64,000 nucleotides of DNA from Bradyrhizobium sp. CCBAU 53351 (GCF_015291745.1 NZ_CP030059.1:5297501-5361500); one strand, 5' to 3'; numbered from the stretch's first letter, positions 55,229-64,000 are shown. Made by a program: numbers and translations. Notes: generated by a model not told the origin, from the letters alone.

Positions 55229-56623
55229 ATGAGCCATTTCATGCGCGCCGCGATGATGTTGTTGCTGGCAGGACTGCTCGCATCGGGCGCAGGCTCCGCA
55301 AGCCGCGCCGCTGATGCCGCGAAACTCGCGCTGGTGATCGGCAATGCGAAATATCCCGACAACGAGTTCGTGCTGAACGACGTCGCCAACGACGCCCAGG
55401 ACGTCGCTGAAGAATTGAAGCGCGAGGGCTTCGTCGTCGACCGGCAGAGCAATCTCACCGGCGACACCATGCGGCAGGTGCTGGATCGCTTCTACGCGCG
55501 CATCGAACGCGGCGCGGTGGCGCTGGTCTTCTTCGACGGCTTTGCTATCCAATCCAACCGGCAGACCTATTTGCTTCCCGTCGACGCGCAGATCTGGACC
55601 GAGCCTGACGTGGCGCGCGACGGCTTCAGCCTCGATGCCATGCTCGCCGAGATGAACACGCGCGGCGCCGCGATCAAGATCGCGCTGATCGACGCCTCGC
55701 GCCGCAACCCGTTCGAGCGGCGCTTCCGCCGTTATTCGGCGGGCCTTGCGCCGGCCATCGCTCCGAGCAATTCGCTCGTGCTCTACTCCGCCGCGCTCGG
55801 CGCGGTCGCGGCCGGCGGCAAGACCGATCACGGCCTGTTCGTCGCCGAGCTGCTTCGCGAGATGCGCGCGCCGAACATCAGCGCCGAGCAGGCCCTGACC
55901 AACACCAAGAACGGCGTGGTCGCCGCGACCAAGCGGGAACAGGTGCCCTGGCTGTCGTCCTCGCTGACCACGGAATTCTCGTTCGCAGGCTCGGTGCCCC
56001 GGCCGTCCGACAACAAGGCCGATCCGGCCGCGACGAAGCCCGAGCCTCAGAAACCTGAGCCGCAGAAGCCGGTCTGCGAAGCGCCCCAGGCAGAGCGTCC
56101 CTCGAGCGCCGACGATCTCGCCAGGGATCCGGTCATCGCCGATCTCAGTCGCAAGATCGCGGCGAACGCAAATGACATCGTCTCGCGCTACAAGCGCGGC
56201 CAGGTCTATGCGATCAAGCGCGCCTATGCGCTCGCCACGCAGGATTTCGACCTTGTGATCCGCAGGAATCCCGGAGATGCCGAGGCGCTCAACAATCGCT
56301 GCTGGACGCGCGCTGCAACCGGCGACCTGCAGGGCGCGCTCGGCGACTGCAATCTGGCGCTGCAGATCAATCCCGGATTGAGCGATGCGCTCGACAGCCG
56401 CGGGCTCGTCAACCTCAAGCTCGGCCGGACCAACGAGGCGATCAAGGACTACACCGACGCGATCCAGCGCAACCCGCGCTCGTCATCGTCGCTGTTCGGC
56501 CGGGGCATCGCCGCCCGCAAGAGCGGCGGTGACGGCGCCACCGATCTCGCCCAAGCGAAGTCCATGAACCCGAACATTGCGAAGGAGTTCGCAGGCTACG
56601 GCGTCACGGAGTGCGTGCCCTAA
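55229..56623 (+). CDS. Caspase-fold (C14) protein with TPR repeats; both catalytic residues lost
   Basis: 464 residues. A signal peptide (MRAAMMLLLAGLLASGAGSA) leads to a caspase domain with ALVIGNAKYPD and YLLPVDAQIW. The place of the catalytic His, usually FSGHG, reads FFDGFAIQ (Phe105), and that of the Cys, usually DACRNNPF, reads IDASRRNPF (Ser157). A Pro-rich linker follows at about 270-290, then TPR units to the end (SRYKRGQVYAIKRAYALATQDFD). It is thus probably a binding or scaffold protein of the periplasm rather than a protease. It converges with the molybdopterin oxidoreductase gene, and their 3' ends overlap by 4 bases. Confidence 0.88.
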   Translation: MSHFMRAAMMLLLAGLLASGAGSASRAADAAKLALVIGNAKYPDNEFVLNDVANDAQDVAEELKREGFVVDRQSNLTGDTMRQVLDRFYARIERGAVALVFFDGFAIQSNRQTYLLPVDAQIWTEPDVARDGFSLDAMLAEMNTRGAAIKIALIDASRRNPFERRFRRYSAGLAPAIAPSNSLVLYSAALGAVAAGGKTDHGLFVAELLREMRAPNISAEQALTNTKNGVVAATKREQVPWLSSSLTTEFSFAGSVPRPSDNKADPAATKPEPQKPEPQKPVCEAPQAERPSSADDLARDPVIADLSRKIAANANDIVSRYKRGQVYAIKRAYALATQDFDLVIRRNPGDAEALNNRCWTRAATGDLQGALGDCNLALQINPGLSDALDSRGLVNLKLGRTNEAIKDYTDAIQRNPRSSSSLFGRGIAARKSGGDGATDLAQAKSMNPNIAKEFAGYGVTECVP

Positions 56624-58710
56624 ACCGTCCTGGCCTTCCTGATCCAGACCTTGTTGTCATGGAATGCGGCCCCGCCGATCGGCGCGACGGTTTCGGCTCC
56701 CGTCAGCATGTTGATGCCGCGGCCGCCGATATGGTTCTTGTTGGGGTGAACGGACTCCGCGATCAGCACGCCGCGCCGCACGCCGTCGAACAGCGTCGCG
56801 ATCAGCGTGGTTTCGCCGCGGGTGTTGCCCAGCGTCACCGCATCGCCATCGGCAATGTCGAGCGCGGCGGCATCCAGGGGATGGATCATCACGCTCGCCT
56901 TGCCTTCGCGTTCCTGCGAGGACGGCGTCTCGTTGAAGGTGGTGTTGAGGAAGCTGCGCGAGGGGCTGGTCGCGAGCCGGAACGGGTGAGCCTGATCAAT
57001 TTGCTCGATCACCGCCCAATGATCCGGCAAGGACGGCATCTTGTCGACATCGCCCATCGTCACGCCGAACGGCGGATGCGCCCAATCGGCCCTGAAATGG
57101 AATTTCCCGTCGACATGGGCGAAGCCGTCGAGATAGTGGGATGTGCGGAAGTCCGGTTGCAGGTCGCGCCAGATGTCGGCTTCGAGGCCGCCGATGTCGC
57201 CGTGATTGCTCAGCTTCAACGTCGCATCGATCAATTCGCGCGGCGTCATCTCGAAACCCGGGTGCTTTGCGCCAAGCCGCGGCGCGAGCCCCTGCAGGAC
57301 CTCGTGGTTGGAACGGCATTCGCCGGGCGCATCGATCAGCTTCGGCCCGACCGAGATGTGCTGGTGGCCACCGCCGTAATAGAGGTCGTCATGTTCCATG
57401 AACATGGTCGCGGGCAGCACGATGTCGGCCATCTCGGCCGTCTCGGTCATGAACTGCTCGTGCACGGCGACGAACAGATCCTCGCGCGCAAAGCCCTGCC
57501 GCACCAGCGCCTGCTCCGGCGCCACCGTCATCGGATTAGTGTTCTGGATCAGCATCGCCTTGACCGGCCCCTTGCCGTGCAAGGCCTCGGCATCGCCGGT
57601 GAGGATACGGCCGATCTTCGACTGGTCGAGCGCGCGAATGCCCGGGTCGATGGCGTCGTGGCCCTCGATGATGGATTCGTTGAAATGCCACAGCGCGTAA
57701 TTGTTGAAGAAGGCGCCGCCGCCTTCATATTGCCAGGCGCCCGTCACCGCGGGAATGCAATTGGCCGCGTGCATCTGGGTGGCACCATTGCGGCTGCGCG
57801 TAAAACCGTAGCCAAAGCGGAAGAAGGTGCGCTTGGTCTCGCCCACCGCTTTCGCGAAGGCTTCGATCTCCGCCACCGGCACGCCGCAAATCGCGGACGC
57901 CCATTCCGGTGTGCGCGTCTTCAGATGCGCCTCGAGCTCGGCAGGGCAGTCGGTGTATTTGTCCATATAGGCGCGGTCGGCATGGCCGTCGCGGAACAGG
58001 ACATGCATGACGCCGCAGGCAAACGCGCCGTCGGTGCCGGGCCGCAGGATGATCTTGATGTCAGCCTGCTTCATGGTGTCGTTGTCGTAGATGTCGACCG
58101 CCGCGATTCTGGCGCCGCGCTCCTTGCGCGCACGGGAGGCGTGCGTCATCACGTTGACCTGGGTGTTGACGGGATTGGTGCCCCAGATCACGACGAGATC
58201 GGACTGCGCCATCTCGCGCGGATCGGCGCCGGCGATCTTGCCGGTGCCAATGGCGAAGCCGATGCGCGCAACGTTGGCACAGATGGTCTGATAGAAGCGC
58301 GAATATCTCTTTACGTGCGTGAGGCGGTTGAGCCCGTCGCGCATCACAAGACCCATCGTGCCGGCGTAGTAATAGGGCCAGATCGATTCCGCGCCGAACT
58401 CGCGCTCGGCCGCGTTGAAGCGATGCCCGATCTCGTCCAGCGCCTCGTCCCAGGAAATCCGCGCGAACTGCCCGGAGCCCTTCGGACCCGTGCGGCGCAT
58501 CGGGTACGTCACCCGCTCGGGGTGATGGATGCGCTCGGCATAGCGCGCGACCTTGGCGCAAACGACGCCGGCCGTGTAGGTCTGCTTTTTCGAACCGCGG
58601 ACACGGCCGATGCTGCGGCTCTCGACCACCTCGACATCGAGGGCACAGGCCGACGGGCAATCGTGCGGACAGGTCGAATGGCGGATTTCGATTTTGGCGT
58701 GCTGGTTCAT
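56620..58710 (-). CDS. Molybdopterin-dependent oxidoreductase (DMSO reductase superfamily)
   Basis: 696 residues from ATG 58710. The N-terminal [4Fe-4S] motif is CPHDCPSAC (Cys14, 18, 22) with GVVCAKVARY as fourth ligand. LVVIWGTNPVNTQVNVM, MLIQNTNPMTVAPEQ and ADIVLPATMFMEHDDLY follow, as in formate-dehydrogenase-like and other uncharacterised members that lack extra subunits. GDAVTLGNTRGETTLIA belongs to the C-terminal cofactor-binding domain. There is no Tat signal, so it is cytoplasmic. The substrate is not known. Another molybdenum enzyme is encoded nearby at 59935-62534. Confidence 0.9.
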   Translation of the reverse strand: MNQHAKIEIRHSTCPHDCPSACALDVEVVESRSIGRVRGSKKQTYTAGVVCAKVARYAERIHHPERVTYPMRRTGPKGSGQFARISWDEALDEIGHRFNAAEREFGAESIWPYYYAGTMGLVMRDGLNRLTHVKRYSRFYQTICANVARIGFAIGTGKIAGADPREMAQSDLVVIWGTNPVNTQVNVMTHASRARKERGARIAAVDIYDNDTMKQADIKIILRPGTDGAFACGVMHVLFRDGHADRAYMDKYTDCPAELEAHLKTRTPEWASAICGVPVAEIEAFAKAVGETKRTFFRFGYGFTRSRNGATQMHAANCIPAVTGAWQYEGGGAFFNNYALWHFNESIIEGHDAIDPGIRALDQSKIGRILTGDAEALHGKGPVKAMLIQNTNPMTVAPEQALVRQGFAREDLFVAVHEQFMTETAEMADIVLPATMFMEHDDLYYGGGHQHISVGPKLIDAPGECRSNHEVLQGLAPRLGAKHPGFEMTPRELIDATLKLSNHGDIGGLEADIWRDLQPDFRTSHYLDGFAHVDGKFHFRADWAHPPFGVTMGDVDKMPSLPDHWAVIEQIDQAHPFRLATSPSRSFLNTTFNETPSSQEREGKASVMIHPLDAAALDIADGDAVTLGNTRGETTLIATLFDGVRRGVLIAESVHPNKNHIGGRGINMLTGAETVAPIGGAAFHDNKVWIRKARTV

Positions 58711-58944
58711 GACCCAATTCGTAACACCAAAATACCGGCCAGCCGAGGGCATTTATCCGGCAGCGCCCATGCGATTTGCTCAAGCCGCACGGGCCGGCAG
58801 TTCCTGCTGCGACCGCGAAAAGCGGCGCAGCCACACCGAAAGCCGCCGGATATTCCCCTCCCGATTGGCCCTGTAAGGCGTCGACAGTTCGCATTCCCCG
58901 CCGCTAGAGTGCCGGGCAACAAGAACGACATCAGGGAGGTGGGC

Positions 58945-59919
58945 ATGGTTGCCCGAAGCTTCATGCTGGCGTTGGCTGCCGGCCTGCTCGCCGTCGTCCC
59001 GACTGCCCCCTCATTCGCCCAGGATTATCCCACCCGCGCGGTCCGGATCGTCGTGCCATTCGGTGCCGGCGGGCCGGCTGACGTCGCGGCTCGGCTGATC
59101 GGCAATGTGCTGCAGGAGAGCTTCGGCCAGCCCTTCGTGGTCGAGAACCGCACGGGCGCCGGCGGCGTCATCGGCACGATCGAGGCGGCGAAGTCGCCGG
59201 CCGACGGCTACACGCTGCTGATGATGTCCAACACCCAGACCGCCAATGAATCGCTGCTGACGCCGGACAAGCGCAAATACGAATTGATGCGCGACCTCGC
59301 GCCGATCGCGCCGGTGAACTATTCCGATCTCGTCATCGTGGTGAACCCGCAAGTTCCGGCAAAGACGCTGGCCGAGTTCATCGCACTCGCCAAGGCGCAA
59401 CCGGGCAAGCTGAACTACGCCTCCTCCGGGCAGGGCACGCCCTACCATATGGCCGGCGAGCTGTTCAAAGCCATGGCCGGCATCGACGTCGTCCATGTGC
59501 CCTATCGCAACAGCGGTGAGGCCCGCAGCGGCGTGATCGGCGGACAGGTTCAGATGATGATCGACGCGGTGCCGGCGATGGCGCCGAACGTCGCCGAGAA
59601 CCAGGTGCGCGCGCTCGCCACCACGGGCAAGCAACGCTCGGCCGTGCTGCCGAATGTGCCGACCGCGATCGAAGCGGGCGTTCCCGGCTATGAGGCGACG
59701 ATCTGGCTCGGCCTGATGGCACCGGCGGGCACGCCGAAGCCCATCATCGACAAGGTCAATGCAGCCGTTGCCGCGATGGTGAAGCGGCCGGACATCGTAA
59801 AGCTCTGGACGGAACAAGGCGCCGTGCCCATGTCGATGACACCCGAGCAGTTCGACAAATTCCTGCGCGGCGACATCGAGAAATGGGCCGACGTGGTCAA
59901 GAAATTCGACAAGTCCTGA
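58945..59919 (+). CDS. Orphan tripartite tricarboxylate transporter binding protein (Bug family)
   Basis: 324 residues from ATG 58945, with AGGGAGG just upstream. Signal peptide MVARSFMLALAAGLLAVVPT and so on is cut before QDYPTRAVRIVVPFGAGGPAD, the Bug core. NASSGQGTPYHM-like text (NYASSGQGTPYHMAGELFK) and VHVPYRNSGEA are canonical. It captures a small carboxylic acid in the periplasm. No permease is adjacent, so TctAB at 39982-42063 or elsewhere may serve it. It begins an operon with the molybdenum hydroxylase genes 15 bases downstream. Confidence 0.93.
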   Translation: MVARSFMLALAAGLLAVVPTAPSFAQDYPTRAVRIVVPFGAGGPADVAARLIGNVLQESFGQPFVVENRTGAGGVIGTIEAAKSPADGYTLLMMSNTQTANESLLTPDKRKYELMRDLAPIAPVNYSDLVIVVNPQVPAKTLAEFIALAKAQPGKLNYASSGQGTPYHMAGELFKAMAGIDVVHVPYRNSGEARSGVIGGQVQMMIDAVPAMAPNVAENQVRALATTGKQRSAVLPNVPTAIEAGVPGYEATIWLGLMAPAGTPKPIIDKVNAAVAAMVKRPDIVKLWTEQGAVPMSMTPEQFDKFLRGDIEKWADVVKKFDKS

Positions 59920-59934
59920 GGCCTCAGAGCGATC

Positions 59935-60405
59935 ATGCCGACCATTCAATTCCGCCTCAACGGTGCGGCGACGGCCGTCGATGCCGACCCCGACCAGACT
60001 CTGCTCGATGTGCTGCGCAGCCGGCTCGGCCTCACCAGTGCGCATTTCGGCTGCGGCGCTGGCGAGTGTGGCGCCTGTTACGTGATGGTCGGCGATCGCG
60101 CGATGGCCTCCTGCGACATGCCGTTGTGGTCGGTCGCGGACAAGGATGTCGTCACGGTAGAGGGCCTCGGCACGGCAGAGCAACCACAGCCGCTGCAGCG
60201 CGCCTTCATCTCCGAACAGGCAATGCAGTGCGGCTATTGCGTATCCGGAATTCTGATCAGCGCGGCTGCGCTCCTGAAACGCAATCCGTCCCCGACGGAG
60301 GCCGAGGTCAGAGCCGCACTAGATCGCAATCTGTGCCGGTGCGGATCGCACAACCGCATGGTCCGCGCCGTGCTGCGTGCGGCGGCGGAGATGGCGGCGT
60401 CATGA
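59935..60405 (+). CDS. Molybdenum hydroxylase small subunit, 2Fe-2S
   Basis: 156 residues. The plant-type cluster motif GCGAGECGACYVMVG (Cys40, 45, 48 and Cys60) is followed by the second cluster motif CGYCVSGILISAAAL and NLCRCGSHNRMV. This matches the small subunit of isoquinoline 1-oxidoreductase, nicotinate and aldehyde dehydrogenases. It passes electrons from the molybdenum site in the large subunit, encoded by the next gene, with ATGA overlap. Confidence 0.95.
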   Translation: MPTIQFRLNGAATAVDADPDQTLLDVLRSRLGLTSAHFGCGAGECGACYVMVGDRAMASCDMPLWSVADKDVVTVEGLGTAEQPQPLQRAFISEQAMQCGYCVSGILISAAALLKRNPSPTEAEVRAALDRNLCRCGSHNRMVRAVLRAAAEMAAS

Positions 60406-62534
60406 GCATGCCATCTCCTGCCCCGAAACTGCCGGTCAGCCTCGCGGCCAATCCAAAATTATCGTCATGGGTGCGATTCACCGATGACGGCCGTGTGGCG
60501 ATCTCGCCCGGCAAGGTCGAGATCGGTCAAGGCATCGTCACGGCGCTGGCGCAGATCGCGGCGGACGAGCTCGACGTCGATATCGGCAGGATCGAGATGA
60601 TCCGCGCCTCGACGACAAGCAGCCCGAATGAAGGCGTCACCTCGGGCAGTCTATCAATCCAGCAATCCGGCCGCGCGCTCCGCCATATCTGCGCCGAGGT
60701 GCGCCAGCGCTTCCTTCGCGCGGCATCCGAACGTCTCGGCGTGGAGGCGTCGCAGCTCGATGTCGATGACGGCACCATCTCGGGACCGGGCAACGTCAGA
60801 ACAAGCTATTGGGAACTGGCTGGCGATGTCTCGCTCGACCACAACGCCACCGCCGACTCGACAGCGAAGAGCATTGCCAAGCGCGTTGTCGCCGGGCATT
60901 CGGTCCAGCGCATCGACATTCCCGACAAGGTGTTCGCGCGGCCGCGCTTCATCCACGACCTCGCACTGCCGGGACTGGCGCACGGTCGCGTGCTGCGGCC
61001 GGAGATGTCGGGCGTCAAATTGGCCGCACTCGACGAGACCGCTGTGCGCGCGATCCCCGGCCGCGTTGCGATCGTCCGTGACGGCGGCTTTGCCGGCGTG
61101 GTCGCCGACACCGAGGCGGCGGCGGAAACGGCGCTCAAGGCCTTGCGCAAGGGCGCGAAATGGTCCGCGGGCGAGCCGCTGCCCGATGAAGACGATCTCG
61201 CGGGCTTCCTGAGGAGCCAGCCGGTCGAGACCACCGTCATCGACAGCAGGGGGGTGGAATCGGCCCGCAAGCCCGCCCAGATGCTCCGCCGGCAATATAC
61301 CCGCCCTTACATCGCACATGCTTCGATCGCGCCCTCCTGTGCCGTGGCGCAATGGGACGGTGACCGCGTCCATGTCTGGACGCACAGCCAGGGTGTCTAT
61401 CTGCTCCGCGCCGACCTCGCGATCGTGCTCAAGCTGCCGGCCGAGAGCATCATCGTCGAACACATGGAGGGCGCCGGCTGTTACGGACACAACGCCGCCG
61501 ATGACGTCGCGCTCGATGCCGTGTTGCTGGCGAAAGCGGCCGATGGCCGCCCGGTGCGGGTGCAGTGGTCGCGCCACGACGAGATGTCCCACGCGCCGTT
61601 TGGTGCGGCGATGGCCATCGAGGTCGAGGCCGATCTCGACGCCGACAGCGAGATCTCTGGCTGGCGCCATACGATCTGGAGCAACGGCCATGCGGCGCGG
61701 CCAGGACGCGCGGCGCAGCCGGCACTGCTTGCGGCGAGCGAGATCACAAATCCCTACCCGCGCATGATCTCGACCAACCCGCCGGCGGCCAATGGCGGCG
61801 GCGCCGACCGCAACTCCGTTCCGCTCTATGATTTTCCCGGCTGGACGATCACCAGCCACCGGCTGCTGACCATGCCGGTGCGGACCTCGGCGCTGCGGAC
61901 GCTGGGCGGACAAGGCAACGTCTTCGCCATCGAGTCCCTGCTCGACGAGATCGCCGCCTTGCGCAGCGAAGATCCGATCGCTTTTCGCTTGCGGCATCTG
62001 CGCGACGAACGGGCGCGCGATGTCATCAGCGCCGCGGCGCGCCGTGCCGGTTGGAAGCCGCAAAAACGACCCGGCATTGGTCACGGCGTCGGCTTTGCCC
62101 GCTACAAGAACATAGGTGCCTATTGCGCGGCGATTGCCGAGATCGAGGGCGCCGACAACATCCGCGTGAAGCGGCTGACGCTTGCCGTCGATGTCGGCGA
62201 GGCCGTCAATCCAGACGGCGTCATCAACCAGATCGAGGGGGGCGCAATCCAGGCCACCAGCTGGGTTTTGAAGGAGCGCGTCCGGTTCGACCGGACCCGC
62301 ATCACCTCGACCTCCTGGACGGACTATCCGATCCTGACCTTCAGCGAAGTCCCGGCGGTGGACGTCGAGGTGATTCAGCGGCCGGAGATCGAGCCGGTCG
62401 GCGCCGGCGAAGCCGCGCACGGCCCGGTGACGGCGGCAATCGCCAATGCAGTTTACGATTGTCTCGGCGTGCGCGTGCGCGACCTGCCGATCACGCGCGA
62501 CAGGATCATTGCAGCCATGGAGCGTGCATCTTGA
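60402..62534 (+). CDS. Molybdenum hydroxylase large subunit (isoquinoline oxidoreductase IorB-like)
   Basis: 710 residues from ATG 60402 (overlap with the small-subunit stop). PGKVEIGQGIVTALAQIAADEL, FIHDLALPGLAHGRVLRPE and EGAGCYGHNAADDVALDAVLLA are typical of the two-subunit xanthine-dehydrogenase family, and GGQGNVFAIESLLDEIA near the C-terminus completes the cofactor site. No separate FAD subunit is seen, as in the IorAB/nicotinate type. There is no signal. Substrate unknown: an N-heterocycle or aldehyde is plausible. The TGA overlaps the TTG start of the ModA-like gene. Confidence 0.93.
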   Translation: MSMPSPAPKLPVSLAANPKLSSWVRFTDDGRVAISPGKVEIGQGIVTALAQIAADELDVDIGRIEMIRASTTSSPNEGVTSGSLSIQQSGRALRHICAEVRQRFLRAASERLGVEASQLDVDDGTISGPGNVRTSYWELAGDVSLDHNATADSTAKSIAKRVVAGHSVQRIDIPDKVFARPRFIHDLALPGLAHGRVLRPEMSGVKLAALDETAVRAIPGRVAIVRDGGFAGVVADTEAAAETALKALRKGAKWSAGEPLPDEDDLAGFLRSQPVETTVIDSRGVESARKPAQMLRRQYTRPYIAHASIAPSCAVAQWDGDRVHVWTHSQGVYLLRADLAIVLKLPAESIIVEHMEGAGCYGHNAADDVALDAVLLAKAADGRPVRVQWSRHDEMSHAPFGAAMAIEVEADLDADSEISGWRHTIWSNGHAARPGRAAQPALLAASEITNPYPRMISTNPPAANGGGADRNSVPLYDFPGWTITSHRLLTMPVRTSALRTLGGQGNVFAIESLLDEIAALRSEDPIAFRLRHLRDERARDVISAAARRAGWKPQKRPGIGHGVGFARYKNIGAYCAAIAEIEGADNIRVKRLTLAVDVGEAVNPDGVINQIEGGAIQATSWVLKERVRFDRTRITSTSWTDYPILTFSEVPAVDVEVIQRPEIEPVGAGEAAHGPVTAAIANAVYDCLGVRVRDLPITRDRIIAAMERAS

Positions 62535-63229
62535 CGACACTGACCATCCTGAGCGGCGGCGCGGCGCAAGGCCTGGTGCGCGGCCTCGCCGAGGCCTTCA
62601 AGGCGCAGACCGGGTTCGGCATCGACGGCGAGTTCGGTGCGGTCGGCATCATGGCCGACAAGCTGCGCGCGGGAACGGCTGCCGATCTCGTAATCCTGAC
62701 ACAGGCTCTCCTTGCGAAACTTGCCGAGGAGAAGCTCGTTGTCCCCTCCTCGATCACGGATGTCGGCCGGGTCGAGACCGCCCTGGCAGTCCGCAGCCGC
62801 GATCCCAAGGTGACGGTAAGGACCGAAGCCGATTTGCGAGACGTGTTGCGCAGTGCCGACGCGATCTACGTCCCAGACACCAAGGCCTCGACCGCAGGGC
62901 AGCACGTTGCAAAAGTGCTGGACCGTTTGGGCATCGCCTATGAGGTCGCCTCGCGCCTCAAGATCTTTCCGAACGGCGCGACGGCGATGCGGGAACTAGC
63001 GAATTCGACTGCGTCGCGGCCGATTGGCTGCACACAGGCGACCGAGATCATCGCGACCGACGGCCTCGTGCTCTCGGGATCGCTGCCGCCGGGATCCGAG
63101 CTCGTGACGATGTACACCGCCGGCGTGGCCACGCGGGCCGCACATCCGACGGAGGCCGCCGCGCTGATCGCGCTGCTGACTGGCGCAGATCACAGAGAGC
63201 TGCGCCAGAGTGCGGGCTTCGTCGGCTAG
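62531..63229 (+). CDS. ModA-like substrate-binding protein without signal peptide
   Basis: 232 residues from TTG 62531, whose last bases overlap the upstream stop (TTGA). LTILSGGAAQGLVRGLAEAFKAQ, VGIMADKLRAGTAADLVILT and IGCTQATEIIA match the molybdate-binding-protein fold, a two-lobe periplasmic type. The protein starts directly with the first strand, with no signal peptide. It probably acts in the cytoplasm beside the molybdenum hydroxylase, perhaps in holding a small ligand or the metal; this is inference. Annotators may call it an ABC binding protein, which the missing signal makes doubtful. Confidence 0.8.
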   Translation: MTTLTILSGGAAQGLVRGLAEAFKAQTGFGIDGEFGAVGIMADKLRAGTAADLVILTQALLAKLAEEKLVVPSSITDVGRVETALAVRSRDPKVTVRTEADLRDVLRSADAIYVPDTKASTAGQHVAKVLDRLGIAYEVASRLKIFPNGATAMRELANSTASRPIGCTQATEIIATDGLVLSGSLPPGSELVTMYTAGVATRAAHPTEAAALIALLTGADHRELRQSAGFVG

Positions 63230-63237
63230 ACGGCCGC

Positions 63238-64000
63238 CTATTTGTGCAACTGGGTGAGACCGGTCGGCGGACCGTCGACGGCGGTCCAGCCGCCGTCCAC
63301 GAACAGCGTGCTGCCGCTGACATAGCTCGCGGCGTCCGAAGCGAGATAGGCGACCGCGGTCGCGACCTCGTCGGCGCTGCTCCAGCGGTTGAACACGGTG
63401 TGGCCGGCATAGAGATTGTAGATGTCGGGCCGCTGCTTGAACGGACCGGTCAGCGCGGTCTCGGCGATGCTCGGCGCGATGGCGTTGACGCGGACGCCGG
63501 CATGGCCGACCTCGGAGGCGAAGCCCTTCACCAGGAGGCCGATCGCCGCCTTGGTCGAGCCGTAGACGCCGAGGCCCGGCTCGATGGTCACGGCGCGCAC
63601 CGAGGAGCAGGCAATGATGCTGCCGCCCTTCTGCGCCACCATGATGCGGCCGAAGGCCTGGAAGAAGAAGACGGTGCCCTTGACGTTGAGGCTCAGGACG
63701 CGATCGAGATCCTCCTCGGTGTAGTCGAGGATGGTCTTGCGGATGTTGAGGCCGGGCGTCGTCACGGCGATGTCGAGCCGTGAAAACTTCTGCATCACCG
63801 TCTTGGCGAGCGCGTTGACGTCCGCGACGCTCGCGGCGTCGCAGCTCGCGGCTTCGGCCCAGCCGCCCTTGTCGCGAATGCCGGCGGCGGTTGCCTCTGC
63901 GGCGTCAAGCGCGCGATCGGCGCAGACGACACGGGCCCCGAGCCCGGCCAGCGCCTCAGCCGACGATTTGCCGATGCCTGATGCGGCGCCGAGCACCACG
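63238..64000 (-). CDS. SDR family oxidoreductase, N-terminus outside window
   Basis: The frame runs to the right edge, so the first few residues are missing. The visible start is VLGAASGIGKSSAEALAGLGA, the cofactor loop; IIACSSVRAVTI carries the catalytic Ser and GVYGSTKAAIGLLVKG the Tyr and Lys. VSGSTLFVDGGWTAVDG closes, as in classical 250-residue SDRs. It reduces a ketone or oxidises an alcohol with NAD(P). It is convergent with the ModA-like gene, 8 bases apart. Confidence 0.92.
   Translation of the reverse strand, partial: VVLGAASGIGKSSAEALAGLGARVVCADRALDAAEATAAGIRDKGGWAEAASCDAASVADVNALAKTVMQKFSRLDIAVTTPGLNIRKTILDYTEEDLDRVLSLNVKGTVFFFQAFGRIMVAQKGGSIIACSSVRAVTIEPGLGVYGSTKAAIGLLVKGFASEVGHAGVRVNAIAPSIAETALTGPFKQRPDIYNLYAGHTVFNRWSSADEVATAVAYLASDAASYVSGSTLFVDGGWTAVDGPPTGLTQLHK

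Noticed and set aside
56611..58944. Upstream extension of the orphan Tct binding-protein frame
   Set aside because: The frame stays open opposite the molybdopterin oxidoreductase gene, but the real start is ATG 58945, with a strong AGGGAGG and a signal peptide.
60654..62540. Minus-strand open frame opposite the molybdenum hydroxylase large subunit
   Set aside because: No motif and antisense-like composition; the plus strand carries clear cofactor-binding motifs.

Overview
The window looks like chromosomal DNA of an alphaproteobacterium of the Bradyrhizobium / Nitrobacteraceae type. The inference rests on high-GC codon use over most of the window, a complete tripartite tricarboxylate (Tct) transporter with an extra orphan binding protein, Omp31-type porins, a caspase-like/TPR secreted protein, and palindromic intergenic repeats of the style common in that group. 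No rRNA, tRNA or CRISPR array was seen.

Positions 1-23,728 are a large surface-polysaccharide region (capsule / LPS O-antigen / EPS). It holds glycosyltransferases, two Wzx-like flippases, a Wzy-like polymerase, sugar-nucleotide epimerases including a UDP-glucuronate decarboxylase, O-acyltransferases, hexapeptide acetyltransferases, FkbM and other methyltransferases, a PhyH-type dioxygenase, a GMC-like oxidoreductase and an AsnB-type amidotransferase. The part left of about 13,870 has visibly lower GC and different codon use, and the switch falls inside the UDP-glucuronate decarboxylase gene, as if a foreign block had recombined there. Two genes of the region are broken: an OafA/SGNH acyltransferase (6,729-8,737) with several frame changes, and an O-antigen ligase (14,625-15,498) reduced to remnants.

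Positions 23,872-28,400 hold a serralysin-type M10 metalloprotease with RTX motifs and four 116-residue repeats, a small exported protein and a CaiB-type CoA-transferase. After a gene-poor stretch, 29,369-36,797 is a second sugar cluster: CDP-glucose synthesis (cytidylyltransferase, 4,6-dehydratase), an SDR, a split transketolase, a sulfotransferase-like protein, an APH-fold kinase and a polyprenyl-phosphate glycosyltransferase. This is the most interesting candidate system: it could build a branched-chain CDP-sugar by ketol transfer onto a 4-keto-6-deoxy sugar.

Positions 36,798-44,996 are patchy: gene-poor DNA, a scrambled porin pseudogene with an inverted tail, an intact porin, a DUF457-like membrane protein, the tctCBA transporter operon, and a truncated P63C-type phage-associated gene.

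Positions 45,014-54,200 form a glyoxylate-centred region: two paralogous serine-glyoxylate-type aminotransferases around an MFS transporter, a GntR/FCD regulator, a fused FAD/Fe-S oxidase of GlcD-GlcF type and a GlcG-like protein, flanked by enoyl-CoA hydratases. Positions 55,229-64,000 hold a caspase-fold/TPR protein lacking both catalytic residues, a molybdopterin oxidoreductase, and a tightly packed operon (orphan Tct binding protein, molybdenum hydroxylase small and large subunits, ModA-like protein without signal peptide), ending in an SDR cut by the right edge.
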